Assembly (NCBI GenBank): GCA_963750995.1
Contig: CAVVST010000004.1
Location: 620,001 to 684,000 of the forward strand
Reading direction: 5' to 3'
Length of the DNA: 64,000 nt
Source of the DNA: CAVVST01 sp963750995
GTDB taxonomy: Bacteria > Acidobacteriota > Vicinamibacteria > Vicinamibacterales > UBA2999
The notes under the pieces: generated by a model
Told to the model about the DNA's origin: nothing
The model's input: the letters and a program-made list of their open reading frames with translations, nothing else
Database searches by the model: none
In this document: positions 55,487 to 64,000 of the stretch, piece after piece
Numbering within the stretch: the first letter of the stretch is position 1
How the letters are laid out: each line of letters starts with the position of its first letter
Made by a program: the position numbers and the translations under genes

Positions 55487-56707
55487 GTGTCTACGCGATC
55501 CCGAACACGCTACGGCGTGACGCCCTGGTTGGACGCGGCGCGCGCGCCGTCGTACCCCCGATTCCGCGGCGGCGACCGCACCGCGGACGTTGTCATCATC
55601 GGCGCCGGCCTGACGGGCTGCGCCATCGCCCACGCGTCTGCAGCCGCCGGCTTCGACACTCTCGTGCTCGAAGCCTCGCGCGTGGGCCAGGGATCGACGA
55701 ACCGATCCGGCGGATTTCTTTCGAACGAGCCCGGGCCGTCATTTCGCGACGTCGTTGCCGCGCACGGATTGAAGAATGCTCGGAGGGTCTTCGACGCATG
55801 GCGGCGCGGCGCCCTGGATGGCGCGGCCGTCCTGCGGCGCCTGGGCATCAACTGCCAGCTGACGCCGCGCGAGACGCTGGTGATCGCGCGCGGCGACGAG
55901 GAACGGGATCTCCGCCGCGAGTTCGAGGCGCGCCGTGATGCGGGACTCGATGCCTCATGGCAGACGGCCAAGCAGGTCAACGCAAGAACGAAACTGGACG
56001 CGGCGACGGGCATGAAGCTCCGGGAAGGTGCCACGCTCGATCCGTACAAAGCCTGCCTTGGACTTGCGGCTGCCGCCGTGCGCGCCGGCGCCGTGCTCTG
56101 TGAGCAATCGCCGGTAAAGAAAGTGCGGTTCACCCGGAAGTACGCCGACGTCGTCACCGCGCAGGGCACGATCCGCACGGGACACGTCGTGGTCGCCACC
56201 GGCAGCGCCACGGCCGAGTTCAAGCCGCTGCGCCGCCATTTCAAGCGGCGCGAATCCTACTTTGCGATGACCGAACCTGTGCCCGGCGTCGTGCGCCGGC
56301 AGCTCGGTGACCCAGACATCGTGCTGAGCGACGCGAGGATGCCTCCGCATCGGATCCGATGGGCGCCGGGAGACCGGTTGATGATTGGCGGCGCGGACCA
56401 GGACGAAACCCCGCCGCGGACGCGCCAGGCCGTACTGGTCCAGCGCACCGGGCAGCTGATGTACCAGCTCTTGACCATGTATCCGGCGATCTCCGGCCTG
56501 CAGCCGGAATTCGGATGGGAGGTGCCGTACGGTGTCCCCGCCGATGGCCTGATGTACATCGGCGCGCATCGGAACTATCCCTTCCATCACTTCGCGACCG
56601 GCGGATCGGGCAGCCTCGCCGGCGCGTTCGTCGCGTCACGGATCTTGCTTCGGGAGTTCCAGGGCAAGGCTGAGAAAGCGGACGAGATCTTTGGTTGGAA
56701 CCGCTGA
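55487..56707 (+). CDS. FAD-dependent oxidoreductase (DAO/glycine-oxidase family)
   Basis: 406 aa from GTG 55487. Rossmann dinucleotide motif DVVIIGAGLTGCAIAHASAAAGFDTLVLEAS (about residues 35-65), then GGFLSNEPGPSF, and a C-terminal FAD lobe ending IGAHRNYPFHHFATGGSGSLAGAFVASRIL. The DAO fold oxidises amino acids or amines; substrate unknown. It overlaps the next gene (TGATG) and begins the bshB1-bshA operon, so a role in thiol or amino acid redox metabolism is possible. Confidence 0.82.
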   Translation: MSTRSRTRYGVTPWLDAARAPSYPRFRGGDRTADVVIIGAGLTGCAIAHASAAAGFDTLVLEASRVGQGSTNRSGGFLSNEPGPSFRDVVAAHGLKNARRVFDAWRRGALDGAAVLRRLGINCQLTPRETLVIARGDEERDLRREFEARRDAGLDASWQTAKQVNARTKLDAATGMKLREGATLDPYKACLGLAAAAVRAGAVLCEQSPVKKVRFTRKYADVVTAQGTIRTGHVVVATGSATAEFKPLRRHFKRRESYFAMTEPVPGVVRRQLGDPDIVLSDARMPPHRIRWAPGDRLMIGGADQDETPPRTRQAVLVQRTGQLMYQLLTMYPAISGLQPEFGWEVPYGVPADGLMYIGAHRNYPFHHFATGGSGSLAGAFVASRILLREFQGKAEKADEIFGWNR

Positions 56708-57432
56708 TGGCGGCGGTGGATGCCGTCGACATTCTGGCTTTCGGTCCTCATCCCGATGACATCGAGATCGGGATTGGGGCGACGATGGCCAAGCATGCGG
56801 CGCTGGGGCATCGAGTGGGGCTGTGCGATCTCACCGCGGGCGAAATGGGCAGCAACGGCACAGTCGAGGAGCGCCTCGCCGAAGCAGACGCCGCGCGGGC
56901 GGTGCTGGGCTCGGCCTGGCGCGTCAATCTGCGGCTGCCGGATCGCGGGATCGGCACCGATCCTTCCCACGCGCGGCGTGCCGCCGAGCTGATCAGGCGG
57001 GCTCGCCCGCGGGTCGTTGCAGTTCCGTATTGGTCCGACCGCCATCCGGACCACGTGTCGGCCAGCCACTTGCTCACCGACGCGGTGTTCAACGCGGCGT
57101 TGCGCAAGTATCCGGCGGAAGGCGACGCGTGGCGGCCCGACGCAACCTGTTATTACTTCATCAACGATTCCGGCGCGGCGCCGTCGTTTGTGGTTGACGT
57201 CAGCGAGTACTACGAGGTGAAGCGCCGGGCGCTTGCCTGCTACGCGAGCCAGTTCAATCCGAGGGCGGCCGACGCGGTGGCGACGCGGTTGACCTCGTCG
57301 CTCTTCCCGCAGCTCATCGAAAGCCGCGACGCGCAGTTCGGCGCGCAGGCGGGATGTGCATTTGCCGAAGGCTTCGTCTCTCGCCGTCCCGTCGTCAGGA
57401 CGGGGCTGCTGCTCGAGGGGAAGGCCCGATGA
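56707..57432 (+). CDS. bshB1: Bacillithiol biosynthesis deacetylase BshB1
   Basis: 241 aa from ATG 56707. LmbE/PIG-L deacetylase fold with the metal motif HPDD in AFGPHPDDIEIGIGATMAKH, LTAGEMGSNGTVEERLAEAD, and YWSDRHPDHVSASHLL. These match BshB1, which deacetylates GlcNAc-malate. The downstream bshA overlaps by four bases (ATGA), supporting the assignment. bshC is not seen. Confidence 0.9.
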   Translation: MAAVDAVDILAFGPHPDDIEIGIGATMAKHAALGHRVGLCDLTAGEMGSNGTVEERLAEADAARAVLGSAWRVNLRLPDRGIGTDPSHARRAAELIRRARPRVVAVPYWSDRHPDHVSASHLLTDAVFNAALRKYPAEGDAWRPDATCYYFINDSGAAPSFVVDVSEYYEVKRRALACYASQFNPRAADAVATRLTSSLFPQLIESRDAQFGAQAGCAFAEGFVSRRPVVRTGLLLEGKAR

Positions 57433-58566
57433 ACATCGGCATGGTCTGCTACGCCTCGGTCGGCGGCAGCGGTATCGTCGCCACCGAGCTCGGAAAGGCG
57501 CTGGCGCGCCGCGGCCACCAGGTGCACTTCATCAGCACGGAGACGCCGTTCAGGCTGGGCGAGTTCCAGGCCGGCCTCGCGTTTCATCAGGTGCTCACGC
57601 CGACATACCCGCTGTTTCGCGAGCCGCAGTACCTGCTGTCGCTGTCCAACAAGCTCGTGCAGGTGGCGCGGGAGTTCCGGCTCGACATCATCCACGCGCA
57701 CTACGCCGTGCCGCATGCGACCGCCGCGTTCCTGTCGCGGCAGGTGCTGGCCTCGTCGGGCAAGGCGCCGCGCGTCGTCACCACGCTGCACGGAACCGAC
57801 ATCACCCTGGTCGGCAACGACCCCTCGGTACTCGCAGATTGTCGCGTTTTCGATCGAGCAATCAGACGGCGTGACGGCGGTGTCGGAGAGCCTGCGGGCG
57901 GCAACTTGCGCGGAGCTCGGGGTGAGCCGCGCCATCAAGGTCATCCCCAACTTCCTCGACTGCGGGATCCATCGGCGCCACGTGCCGCCCGATCTGCGCA
58001 AGCGGTTCAGCGGCGGCGATCCAAACGTGAAGATCGTCACCCACGTGTCGAACTTCCGGCCGGTGAAGCGCATCGACGCGGTGCTGGCGATCTTCAACCG
58101 GATCCGCGAGGCGCTGCCGGCGCGGCTGCTGCTCGTCGGTGACGGCCCGGAGCTGGCGACGGCGTACCGCGTCGCCCGCGAGCTCGGCATCTCGGAGCTG
58201 ATCGACATCGTCGGCGCGCAGGAGGAAGTGGTGCCGCTGCTGTCGGTGAGCGACCTCTTCCTGCTGCCGTCGGCGCAGGAGAGTTTCGGTCTGGCGGCGC
58301 TCGAGGCGATGGCCTGCGAAGTGCCGGTGGTGGCGTCGCGGGTAGGCGGGTTGCCGGAAGTCATCGAGGACGGCGTGAGCGGGTTCCTGCATCCGCCGGA
58401 CGCCATCGACGCCATGGCCCAGAGCGCGATCGATCTGCTGTCCGACCCCGTGCGGCACGAGCGCATGGCGAAGGCGGCGTGCGAACGCGTCCGCGTCCAC
58501 TTCTGCGCGGAACGGGTCGTGCCTATGTATGAGGAGTGCTACCGCAGTTTAGTGGATAGCCGGTAG
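57429..58566 (+). CDS. bshA: N-acetyl-alpha-D-glucosaminyl L-malate synthase BshA, apparent frameshift
   Basis: About 378 aa GT4 glycosyltransferase. MNIGMVCYASVGGSGIVATELGKALARRGHQVHFI at the start, DIIHAHYAVPHATAAFL, TTLHGTDITLVGNDPS, then an extra base near 57826 and a shifted frame SQIVAFSIEQSDGVTAVSESL, VIPNFLDCGIH, VGDGPELA, and the nucleotide-sugar block SAQESFGLAALEAMACEVPVVASRVGGLPEV. Joins UDP-GlcNAc to malate, the first step of bacillithiol synthesis. A perfect 48-bp palindrome follows. Confidence 0.92.
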
Positions 58567-58571
58567 CTGGT

Positions 58572-58619
58572 AGGGTCAGACCTGGGGTCAGACCATGGTC
58601 TGACCCCAGGTCTGACCCT
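58572..58619. terminator. Perfect 48-bp palindrome, probable bidirectional terminator
   Basis: Each arm contains two copies of GGGTCAGACC, and the two arms are exact complements, meeting at CCATGG (58593-58598). It sits between converging bshA and the VOC-protein gene. The unit GGTCAGACC is known to occur as dispersed repeats in environmental genomes. Confidence 0.75.
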
Positions 58620-58624
58620 GGATA

Positions 58625-59140
58625 CTAGGTAAACGGGGCGAGTTTCTTGAAGGTCGCGAGGACCCACCGGTATCCATCCGGGTCGGTGACCACCCCAACA
58701 CGATCGCCCCAGGGCTTGTCTTCGGCTTCGTCCACGCCTGCCCCTGCCTTCCGCGCTCGGGCCAAGGCACCATCGACGTCCTCGACGTAGGTATACAGCG
58801 CGGCGGTCCCACCCGTCGCCGTTGCCGCGTCGCCTTTGCGAACCAGAATGACGACGGCGCCGCCGTGACGCATTTCGGCGTAGCGCGTCTGTCGTTCCGC
58901 GTCGGCGAGGACGACGCCGCGTGAGAACCCGAAGGCCTTCTCCAGGAAATCCATCGACGCCGTGACGTTGGCCACGGCCAGGTAGCTGCAGATTGGCTGC
59001 ATGCCCGGAGCGAGGCCGCTTTCCCCGTGATGCGGCGGATGCGGGGGCACGGGCTGCGTTCCGCGCCGTCCACGTGGCGTGGGTTTTGCGCGCGGCGTTT
59101 TTCGGGCCCGGCGACGGGAGGCGGTTTTTCGGGACTTCAC
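58625..59140 (-). CDS. VOC-family (glyoxalase/bleomycin-resistance-like) protein with basic N-terminal extension
   Basis: 171 aa from ATG 59140, or 125 aa from ATG 59002 (MQPICSYLAVANVTASMDFLEKAFGF), which is the normal start of the fold. The VOC repeats read YLAVANVTASMDFLEKAFGFSRGV...EMRHGGAVVIL and VEDVDGALARARKAGAGV...DRVGVVTDPDGYRWVLAT. The first 45 residues are an Arg/Lys/Pro-rich tail (MKSRKTASRRRARKTPRAKP) and may be a nucleic-acid-binding extension or non-coding. Confidence 0.75.
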   Translation of the reverse strand: MKSRKTASRRRARKTPRAKPTPRGRRGTQPVPPHPPHHGESGLAPGMQPICSYLAVANVTASMDFLEKAFGFSRGVVLADAERQTRYAEMRHGGAVVILVRKGDAATATGGTAALYTYVEDVDGALARARKAGAGVDEAEDKPWGDRVGVVTDPDGYRWVLATFKKLAPFT

Positions 59141-59250
59141 GAAGCGTCAATAGAATAACCGCAGATTTCGGGGCGCAGCCCGGCGCGGAGATACGCAGAA
59201 ATGTAGACCCGCCGACGGAATCAGCTATTTCTTCCGGCGCGGCGGCACCG

Positions 59251-59256
59251 TAGAAT
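59251..59256 (+). promoter_or_regulatory. TAGAAT -10 box of the DUF1800 operon
   Basis: TAGAAT at 59251-59256, with ATG at 59285 about 20 bases after the predicted transcription start. Same -10 type as before 5352, 38598, 51348 and 55487. Confidence 0.35.
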
Positions 59257-59284
59257 CAGGGTTCCACATAGGCTGGGTATCACT

Positions 59285-60746
59285 ATGGCGCGAGGCAATC
59301 TGCAAGTGGAGCATCTGCTCCGACGTGCCGCATTCGGCCCGAATGCCCAGGATCTGATCCGGTTCGGCGACGCATCCCCCTCGATCGTTTCGTCCTATCT
59401 GCTCGATTACGACCGCGTCGCCGACGACGTGGATTCGAAGATCGGCCAACCCGGGTACGTCGGCACGACGTCGCCCGGACGCGCGTTCTCGCCGTACACC
59501 AATATCGAAGACGCCCGGCAGCGCTGGCTGTTCCGGATGGTGCACTCGCAGCGCCCGCTCCAGGAGAAGATGGCGCTCTTCTGGCACAACCACTTCGCCA
59601 CTGCTTACAGCAAGATCGCCGGCGTCTACGGAGCCGTGCAGGCGACGAAGATGATGGCGCTCAAGGCGGGAGAGCTGCCAGGGCCGCAGGGACAAGTTCG
59701 AGTTGTTCCGCCAGTACGCGCTCGGCAACTTCCGGAACCTCCTCGTTGAAGTCGCGAAGGATCCGGCGATGCTCGTCTGGCTGGATGGCCGGACGAACAC
59801 CCGCCAGCGCCCCCAGGAGAACTTCGGCCGCGAAATCATGGAGCTGTTCACGTTCGGCGTTGGCAACTACACCGAGCAGGACGTGTACGCCGCGGCCCGC
59901 GTGTTCACCGGCTGGAACCTGCGGACGGTCGCGACCGGTGTGGCCAACGATCCCAACACCTATTACGAGTTCGTCTTCAACCCCAACCAGCACGACACCG
60001 CGGCAAAGACCTTCACGTTCGGGATCTTCGGCGCCGACAAGACGATTCCGGCGCGGCCCGCCGCCGACGGCATGCAGGACGGCATCGATTTCATCACGGC
60101 GCTGGCGCGCCACCCGGAAACGGCGCGGCGCCTCGCGCGCAAGCTGTGGAATTTCTTCGTCACCGATCTCGAGGCGCCGGACCCGAGGTTCGTCGAGACG
60201 ATTGCCGCCGAATACCTGCGCAACAACACGGAGATGAAACCGGTCGTCACCGCCATCTTCCGATCCGGCTGGTTCCTCGACCCCCCGAGCTGGTACACGC
60301 GCTACTCGTGGCCGGTTGAGTTCGTGGTGCGCGCGATTCGCGAAGTCGGCTGGGACGGGTTTTCGGTCGACACGGCGCGTACGCCGCTGACCAACATGGG
60401 GCAGACGCTGTTCGAACCGCCCGACGTGGCGGGGTGGGAGCTCGGGCCGGGATGGTTTTCGACCGGTGCCATGCTGGCGCGCATGAACTTTGCCTCGACC
60501 CTGGCGGCGAATCAGAAGTTCAATCTCGCGCGGGCCGCGGCGCCATACCGCAGCACGCCGGAGAACGTGCTCGATTTCTTCCTCGACCGGCTGTCACCGT
60601 CGCCTTTCGAGCATGCGCCGTACGCCGAGCTGGTGACCTACCTGAGGTCGGGCGGCGCGTGGACAGGATCCGACGCGCAGCTCAACGCGAAGGCCGCCGG
60701 GCTCGCCAAGCTGATCGTCGGGTCGTCCGAGTACCAGTTCGTGTAG
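59285..60746 (+). CDS. DUF1800 protein, apparent frameshift
   Basis: About 486 aa after joining two frames across an extra base near 59685-59690. First part: VEHLLRRAAFGPNAQDL, LQEKMALFWHNHFATAYSKI. Second part: DKFELFRQYALGNFRNLLVEVAKDPAMLVWLDGRTN, RPQENFGREIMELFTFGVGNYTEQDVYAAARVFTGWNL, FGIFGADKT, and ELGPGWFSTGAMLARMNF. This is the DUF1800 family of unknown function, which nearly always precedes a DUF1501 gene, as here (14-bp gap). Confidence 0.88.
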
Positions 60747-60759
60747 TGGACAGGCGCAG

Positions 60760-62025
60760 ATGAGCAAATTCACGCGGCGGGAATTCATTCGCGACGGCGT
60801 CGCCGCGTTCACGGTGAGCTTTGCCGCGCCCGCCTTCCTGAGCGATATCGCGCTCGCCCAGGGCGCCCGCAGCCGCAACCTGGTCGTCGTCTACCTGAGC
60901 GGCGGCAACGATTCCCTCAGTACGGTCGTTCCCTACCAGGATCCGTTCTACGTCAGCCGCCGTCCCGCGATCGCCATTCCCGCGGGACAGGTCCTGCAGA
61001 TCGGACGCGACAGCACCGGCAAGACGCTCGGATTGCATCCACGACTGACCGGCCTGCACCAGATCTTCAACGAGGGCCGCCTCGCGATCGTCCAGCGCAC
61101 TGGTTACGCCAATTCCAGCCGGTCGCATTTTCAGGGCACTGATATCTACGGCACCGCCGACCCTTCGTCACCGACGAGCTCGGGATGGCTGGGCCGCTAC
61201 CTCGATACGCTGCCGCCGCCTGTCGATGCCCTCGCTGGCTGGAACGCAGCGCGCGACATGCCACGGGCGCTCACGGCGCGCATGGTCGCCGTGCCGACGA
61301 TTCCCGACGCCCGCACCTATGCGCTGTCGAGCCCGAACAACGCCGCCGAGGCGCTCAACGAGCGGGCGGCCGCGACGCGAATGGCGGCCTACGCGCCGCC
61401 GCACCGGCCGCACCTGTCCTTCGTCAACGGATCGCTCCGTGGAGCGCTCGACACGCTCGATCGAGTCGCGTCGGTCAACAGCTACGCGCCCTCGCTCACC
61501 TATCCGAACAACGGATTCGCGCTGGCGCTGCGGACGGTCGCCGGATCGATCGCCCGTGGCATCGGCACGCGGGTCTACTGGGTGCAGACCGGTGGCTTCG
61601 ACACGCATTCGAACCAGGGCAATGGGGGCGGCGGCGGGTACGCGACGCTGATGGCGACGCTCGGCGACGGCCTGCTGGCCTTCTACACCGACCTCCGCAA
61701 CCAGGGACTGCTCAACGACACGCTGGTCCTGCAGTTTTCCGAGTTCGGACGCCGGATCAGCGAGAACGGCAGCCAGGGGACCGACCATGGCGCCGCCGGC
61801 GTCATGATGGCGCTGGGCGGAGCGGTCCGCGGCGGCATCTACGGCACGGCCGCATCGCTCGATCCGAACCCCGCCAACCCGACGCTCGAGAACAACGGCG
61901 GCGACGTGAAGTACGAAACCGACTTCCGCGCCGTGTACTCGCGCGTGCTCGACGGGTGGCTTGGCGCCGACTCCGCCGCGATTCTCGGCGGCAACTTCAG
62001 CGCCGGCGCACCAGCTATCATCTAG
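60760..62025 (+). CDS. Tat-exported DUF1501 protein
   Basis: 421 aa. Twin-arginine signal TRREFIRDGVAAFTVSFAAPAFLSDIALA. Alkaline-phosphatase-like fold: LVVVYLSGGNDSLSTVVPYQDPFY, LHPRLTGLHQIFNEGRLAIVQRTGYANSSRSHFQGTDIY, GFDTHSNQGN, FSEFGRRISENGSQGTDHGAAGVMMALGGAVRGGIYG. The family is related to sulfatases/phosphatases; reaction unknown. It follows the DUF1800 gene in the same operon. Confidence 0.9.
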   Translation: MSKFTRREFIRDGVAAFTVSFAAPAFLSDIALAQGARSRNLVVVYLSGGNDSLSTVVPYQDPFYVSRRPAIAIPAGQVLQIGRDSTGKTLGLHPRLTGLHQIFNEGRLAIVQRTGYANSSRSHFQGTDIYGTADPSSPTSSGWLGRYLDTLPPPVDALAGWNAARDMPRALTARMVAVPTIPDARTYALSSPNNAAEALNERAAATRMAAYAPPHRPHLSFVNGSLRGALDTLDRVASVNSYAPSLTYPNNGFALALRTVAGSIARGIGTRVYWVQTGGFDTHSNQGNGGGGGYATLMATLGDGLLAFYTDLRNQGLLNDTLVLQFSEFGRRISENGSQGTDHGAAGVMMALGGAVRGGIYGTAASLDPNPANPTLENNGGDVKYETDFRAVYSRVLDGWLGADSAAILGGNFSAGAPAII

Positions 62026-62028
62026 TTC

Positions 62029-62721
62029 ATGAAAACAGGACGATTGGTCATCGCATCGGCCGTGGCGTTGTTGGCAGGTGTGTCTGCGGTTCCATCAGCG
62101 CGGCAGGACTCGGATGAAGCACGACGTGTCCGCGACGCATCCTCCGTCTTCAGCGAGATCATGGCGGCGGACGACCGAGGGATTCCGCAATCGATCCTCG
62201 GCAAGGCCGAAGGCATTGCCGTCTTCCCCAGCATGGTCCGGGGCGGGTTCATCGTCGGGGGCATGCGCGGGCGCGGCATTCTGAGCTCCAGGAACAACGG
62301 TGAATGGTCGGCGCCGGCGTTTCTCACGCTGACCGGCGGCAGTTTCGGGCTCCAGATCGGCGGCCAGGCGGTCGATCTCATCCTGGTTGTCAACGATCGG
62401 CGCGGCCTCGAGAGCCTCGTCTCGAACCAGTTCAAGCTGGGCGCAGACGTCGCCGTGGCAGCCGGACCGGTTGGCCGGGACGCGCAGGCGGCCACGGATC
62501 TGCAGTTGCGCGCGCAGATTCTCAGCTACTCGCGCTCGCGCGGGTTGTTTGCGGGCGTAACCGTCAATGGCAGCACCGTTCGCCAGGACCGGGACGCCAA
62601 CCAGCGCTTTTACGGCAGGCCACTCGATACGAAGGCGATCGTGTTCGGCGCAGGGCCCGGATCCCAGCCCGAGCCTGCCGCCGCCTGGCTGCAGGTACTC
62701 GACCGTTACGCAGCTCCGTAG
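62029..62721 (+). CDS. Secreted SYLF/YSC84-domain lipid-binding protein
   Basis: 230 aa. Signal peptide (LVIASAVALLAGVSAVPSA). SYLF domain: VFSEIMAADDRGIPQSILGKAEGIAVFPSMVRGGFIVGGMRGRGIL, FLTLTGGSFGLQIGGQAVDLILVVNDRRGLESLVSNQFKLGADVAVAAGPVG, and SYSRSRGLFAGVTVNGSTVRQD. In eukaryotes it binds phosphoinositides and actin; in bacteria it is an envelope protein of unknown role. Starts 3 bp after the DUF1501 gene. Confidence 0.88.
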   Translation: MKTGRLVIASAVALLAGVSAVPSARQDSDEARRVRDASSVFSEIMAADDRGIPQSILGKAEGIAVFPSMVRGGFIVGGMRGRGILSSRNNGEWSAPAFLTLTGGSFGLQIGGQAVDLILVVNDRRGLESLVSNQFKLGADVAVAAGPVGRDAQAATDLQLRAQILSYSRSRGLFAGVTVNGSTVRQDRDANQRFYGRPLDTKAIVFGAGPGSQPEPAAAWLQVLDRYAAP

Positions 62722-63593
62722 ATCTCGCGCAGCGCCGCTTCGACCTCGGGGTACTGGAACGCGAAGCCACCGGTGCGCGCCTTCTCGGGAAGTACGCGCT
62801 GGCCGGTCACCAGCGCGCCCGCCATTTCGCCGACCACCACGCGAAGCGCGATCGCGGGCACCGGCAGCAGCGACGGCCGCCGCAGCACCCGGCCCAGCGT
62901 CCGTGAGAACTCAGCGTTCGTCAGTGGGTTCGGCGCCGTCACGTTGAGCGGACCCGACACCTTCGCCGTCAGCGCCCAGCTCACCATCGCCACCCAGTCG
63001 TCACGGTGAATCCAGGAGAAGTACTGGCGTCCGGATCCGACCGGACCGCCGACGAAGAACCGGAAGGGGAGCGCCATCAGCGGCAGGGCGCCGCCGCCGC
63101 GATCCAGGGCGATACCCGTGCGCAGCAGGACGACGCGCGTCTGCGACCCGACGGCGAGCGCCTCCTTCTCCCATTCGCGGCCGAGTGATGCGAGAAACCC
63201 GGAGCCCGGAGCGCTCTGCTCGGTGAGCGGCTCGTCGCCGCGTGCGCCGTAGACACCGACCGCCGATCCACTCAGCAGTGTCGCCGGCATCCTGGACCGG
63301 CTCTTCATCGCTTCGACCAGGGTCCGCGTCGACCGGATGCGGCTGTTCCACATCTCGCGTTTGTGAGCCGCGGTCCACCGCTTGGAGAGGGGAGCCCCGG
63401 CGAGGTTGATCACGGCATCGGCGTCTTGAAGCACCTGAACCCAGCCTGCGGACGAGCCGTACGGGTCCCAGCGAACCTCGTGCTGCTGCCGCGGCGTTCG
63501 CGTCAGCACGGTGACGCCATGACCGTCGTGGCGCAGCCGCCTCACGAGCGCCGTGCCGAGAAACCCGGTGCCGCCGGCGACAACGATGTTCAT
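62706..63593 (-). CDS. TIGR01777-family NAD-dependent epimerase (YfcH-like)
   Basis: 295 aa extended SDR. Cofactor motif VVAGGTGFLGTALVRRLRHDGHGV, then INLAGAPLSKRWTAAHKREMWNSRIRSTRTLVEAM, SGSAVGVYG, and the C-terminal DUF1731 part (SLLPVPAIALRVVVGEMAGALVTGQRVLPEKARTGGFAFQYPEVEAALREIY). Substrate unknown in the family. Divergent from the TetR gene with a palindromic operator between; the end overlaps the SYLF gene by 16 bp. Confidence 0.9.
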   Translation of the reverse strand: MNIVVAGGTGFLGTALVRRLRHDGHGVTVLTRTPRQQHEVRWDPYGSSAGWVQVLQDADAVINLAGAPLSKRWTAAHKREMWNSRIRSTRTLVEAMKSRSRMPATLLSGSAVGVYGARGDEPLTEQSAPGSGFLASLGREWEKEALAVGSQTRVVLLRTGIALDRGGGALPLMALPFRFFVGGPVGSGRQYFSWIHRDDWVAMVSWALTAKVSGPLNVTAPNPLTNAEFSRTLGRVLRRPSLLPVPAIALRVVVGEMAGALVTGQRVLPEKARTGGFAFQYPEVEAALREIYGAA

Positions 63594-63633
63594 GCTGGGC
63601 CGATAGTACTTGACGCCGCCGGCTCCCGGCGCT

Positions 63634-63655
63634 ATTAACTAACTAGTTGGTTAAT
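63634..63655. promoter_or_regulatory. Palindromic TetR-type operator
   Basis: A 22-bp dyad ATTAAC...GTTAAT with core AACTAGTT; only one mismatch between half-sites. It overlaps the probable start of the TetR gene and is 41 bp upstream of the epimerase gene, so it fits autoregulation and control of the divergent gene. Confidence 0.65.
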
Positions 63656-64000
63656 AAAACGCGGCGTCCGCGCGGCGATTCCCGGCCGGCGATCTTCCAG
63701 GCCGCCGCTCACGAGTTCGCCCAGCGCGGCTATGACGCCGCCGGCGTCGATCGCATCGCCGACAAGGCCCGCGTCAACAAGGCGATGCTCTATTACCACT
63801 ACGGCAGCAAGCAGGGGCTGTACGTGGAGGTCCTGCGCGACATGTTCCGCGCGGTCGGAGCGCGCACACGGGCCATCGCCCAGGGCGCGGATTCCGCCGA
63901 GGCCAAGCTCGACGCCTGGATCGTCACGATCGTGGAGGAGGCCGCCGCGCGACCCTGGTTCCCTCCGATCATGCTGCGGGAGCTCGCCTCGGGCGCCGCC
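63647..64000 (+). CDS. TetR-family regulator, 3' end outside the window
   Basis: Starts at TTG 63647 (LVNKTRRPRGDSRPAIFQAAAHEFAQRGYDAAGVDRIADKARVNKAMLYYHYGSKQGLYVEVLRDMF), a typical TetR HTH of about 50 residues; the ligand domain is truncated at the window end. The start overlaps the 22-bp operator. An earlier start is not apparent because no other start codon precedes the HTH in frame. Effector unknown. Confidence 0.8.
   Translation, partial: MVNKTRRPRGDSRPAIFQAAAHEFAQRGYDAAGVDRIADKARVNKAMLYYHYGSKQGLYVEVLRDMFRAVGARTRAIAQGADSAEAKLDAWIVTIVEEAAARPWFPPIMLRELASGAA

Noticed and set aside
57821..57830. Programmed frameshift in bshA
   Set aside because: No slippery heptamer or downstream pseudoknot; a single extra base fits sequence error better.

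Overview
The window is high-GC bacterial DNA that most resembles a soil Acidobacteriota, probably of the Vicinamibacteria type. This is inferred from the combination of gene families, not from a marker gene: an ECF sigma factor coupled to a Ser/Thr kinase with a TolB-like propeller, the DUF1800/DUF1501 pair, M61 and M16 peptidases, bacillithiol genes (bshB1-bshA), arsenosugar genes (arsS plus an AhpD-like partner), and promoters with a TAGAAT-type -10 box. No rRNA, complete tRNA, insertion sequence or CRISPR array is visible.

Layout. 1-650: a decayed copy of a small gene found again at 8.5 kb, and a 23-bp tRNA-Ser 3'-end fragment that looks like an attachment site. 0.65-7.9 kb: esterase, sigma factor/kinase pair, and a NarL-type two-component system. 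8-13.8 kb: an accessory block of small proteins. It contains a degenerate sigma-54 AAA protein, a minus-strand chain of seven short genes with many stop/start overlaps around a lycopene-cyclase-like membrane protein, a zinc-ribbon protein, two Crp/Fnr regulators and a short RNA-polymerase-omega-like ORF. 13.8-23 kb: a giant cyclic beta-glucan synthase and a CDP-alcohol phosphatidyltransferase. 23.3-31.9 kb: MmgE/PrpD protein, a groES-groEL operon downstream of an OmpA-family protein and a glycine-zipper lipoprotein, and small envelope proteins. 31.9-45.4 kb: ferrochelatase, M61 peptidases, FAD oxidase, a chimeric cytochrome oxidase remnant, and a tightly coupled M61-argH-microprotein-SSS transporter-asparaginase-icd operon. 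45.5-64 kb: arsenosugar/M16 operon, envelope proteins, purEK, penicillin acylase, bacillithiol genes, DUF1800/DUF1501, a SYLF protein, a TIGR01777 epimerase and a truncated TetR gene with a palindromic operator.

How genes work together. Four copies of a Crp/Fnr-like site, TGTGC-N8-ACAG, lie beside the two Crp/Fnr genes, the small-protein genes and the OmpA/GroESL block. They suggest one stress or low-oxygen regulon joining the 11-13 kb and 25-30 kb regions. This regulon with its seven-gene small-protein operon is the best candidate here for an undescribed system.

Caution. About thirteen genes or remnants carry a single-base frameshift relative to their families, several in runs of one base. 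Most look like consensus errors in the underlying assembly rather than real gene death. Genes split this way are annotated here as one gene each, with the shift position given.
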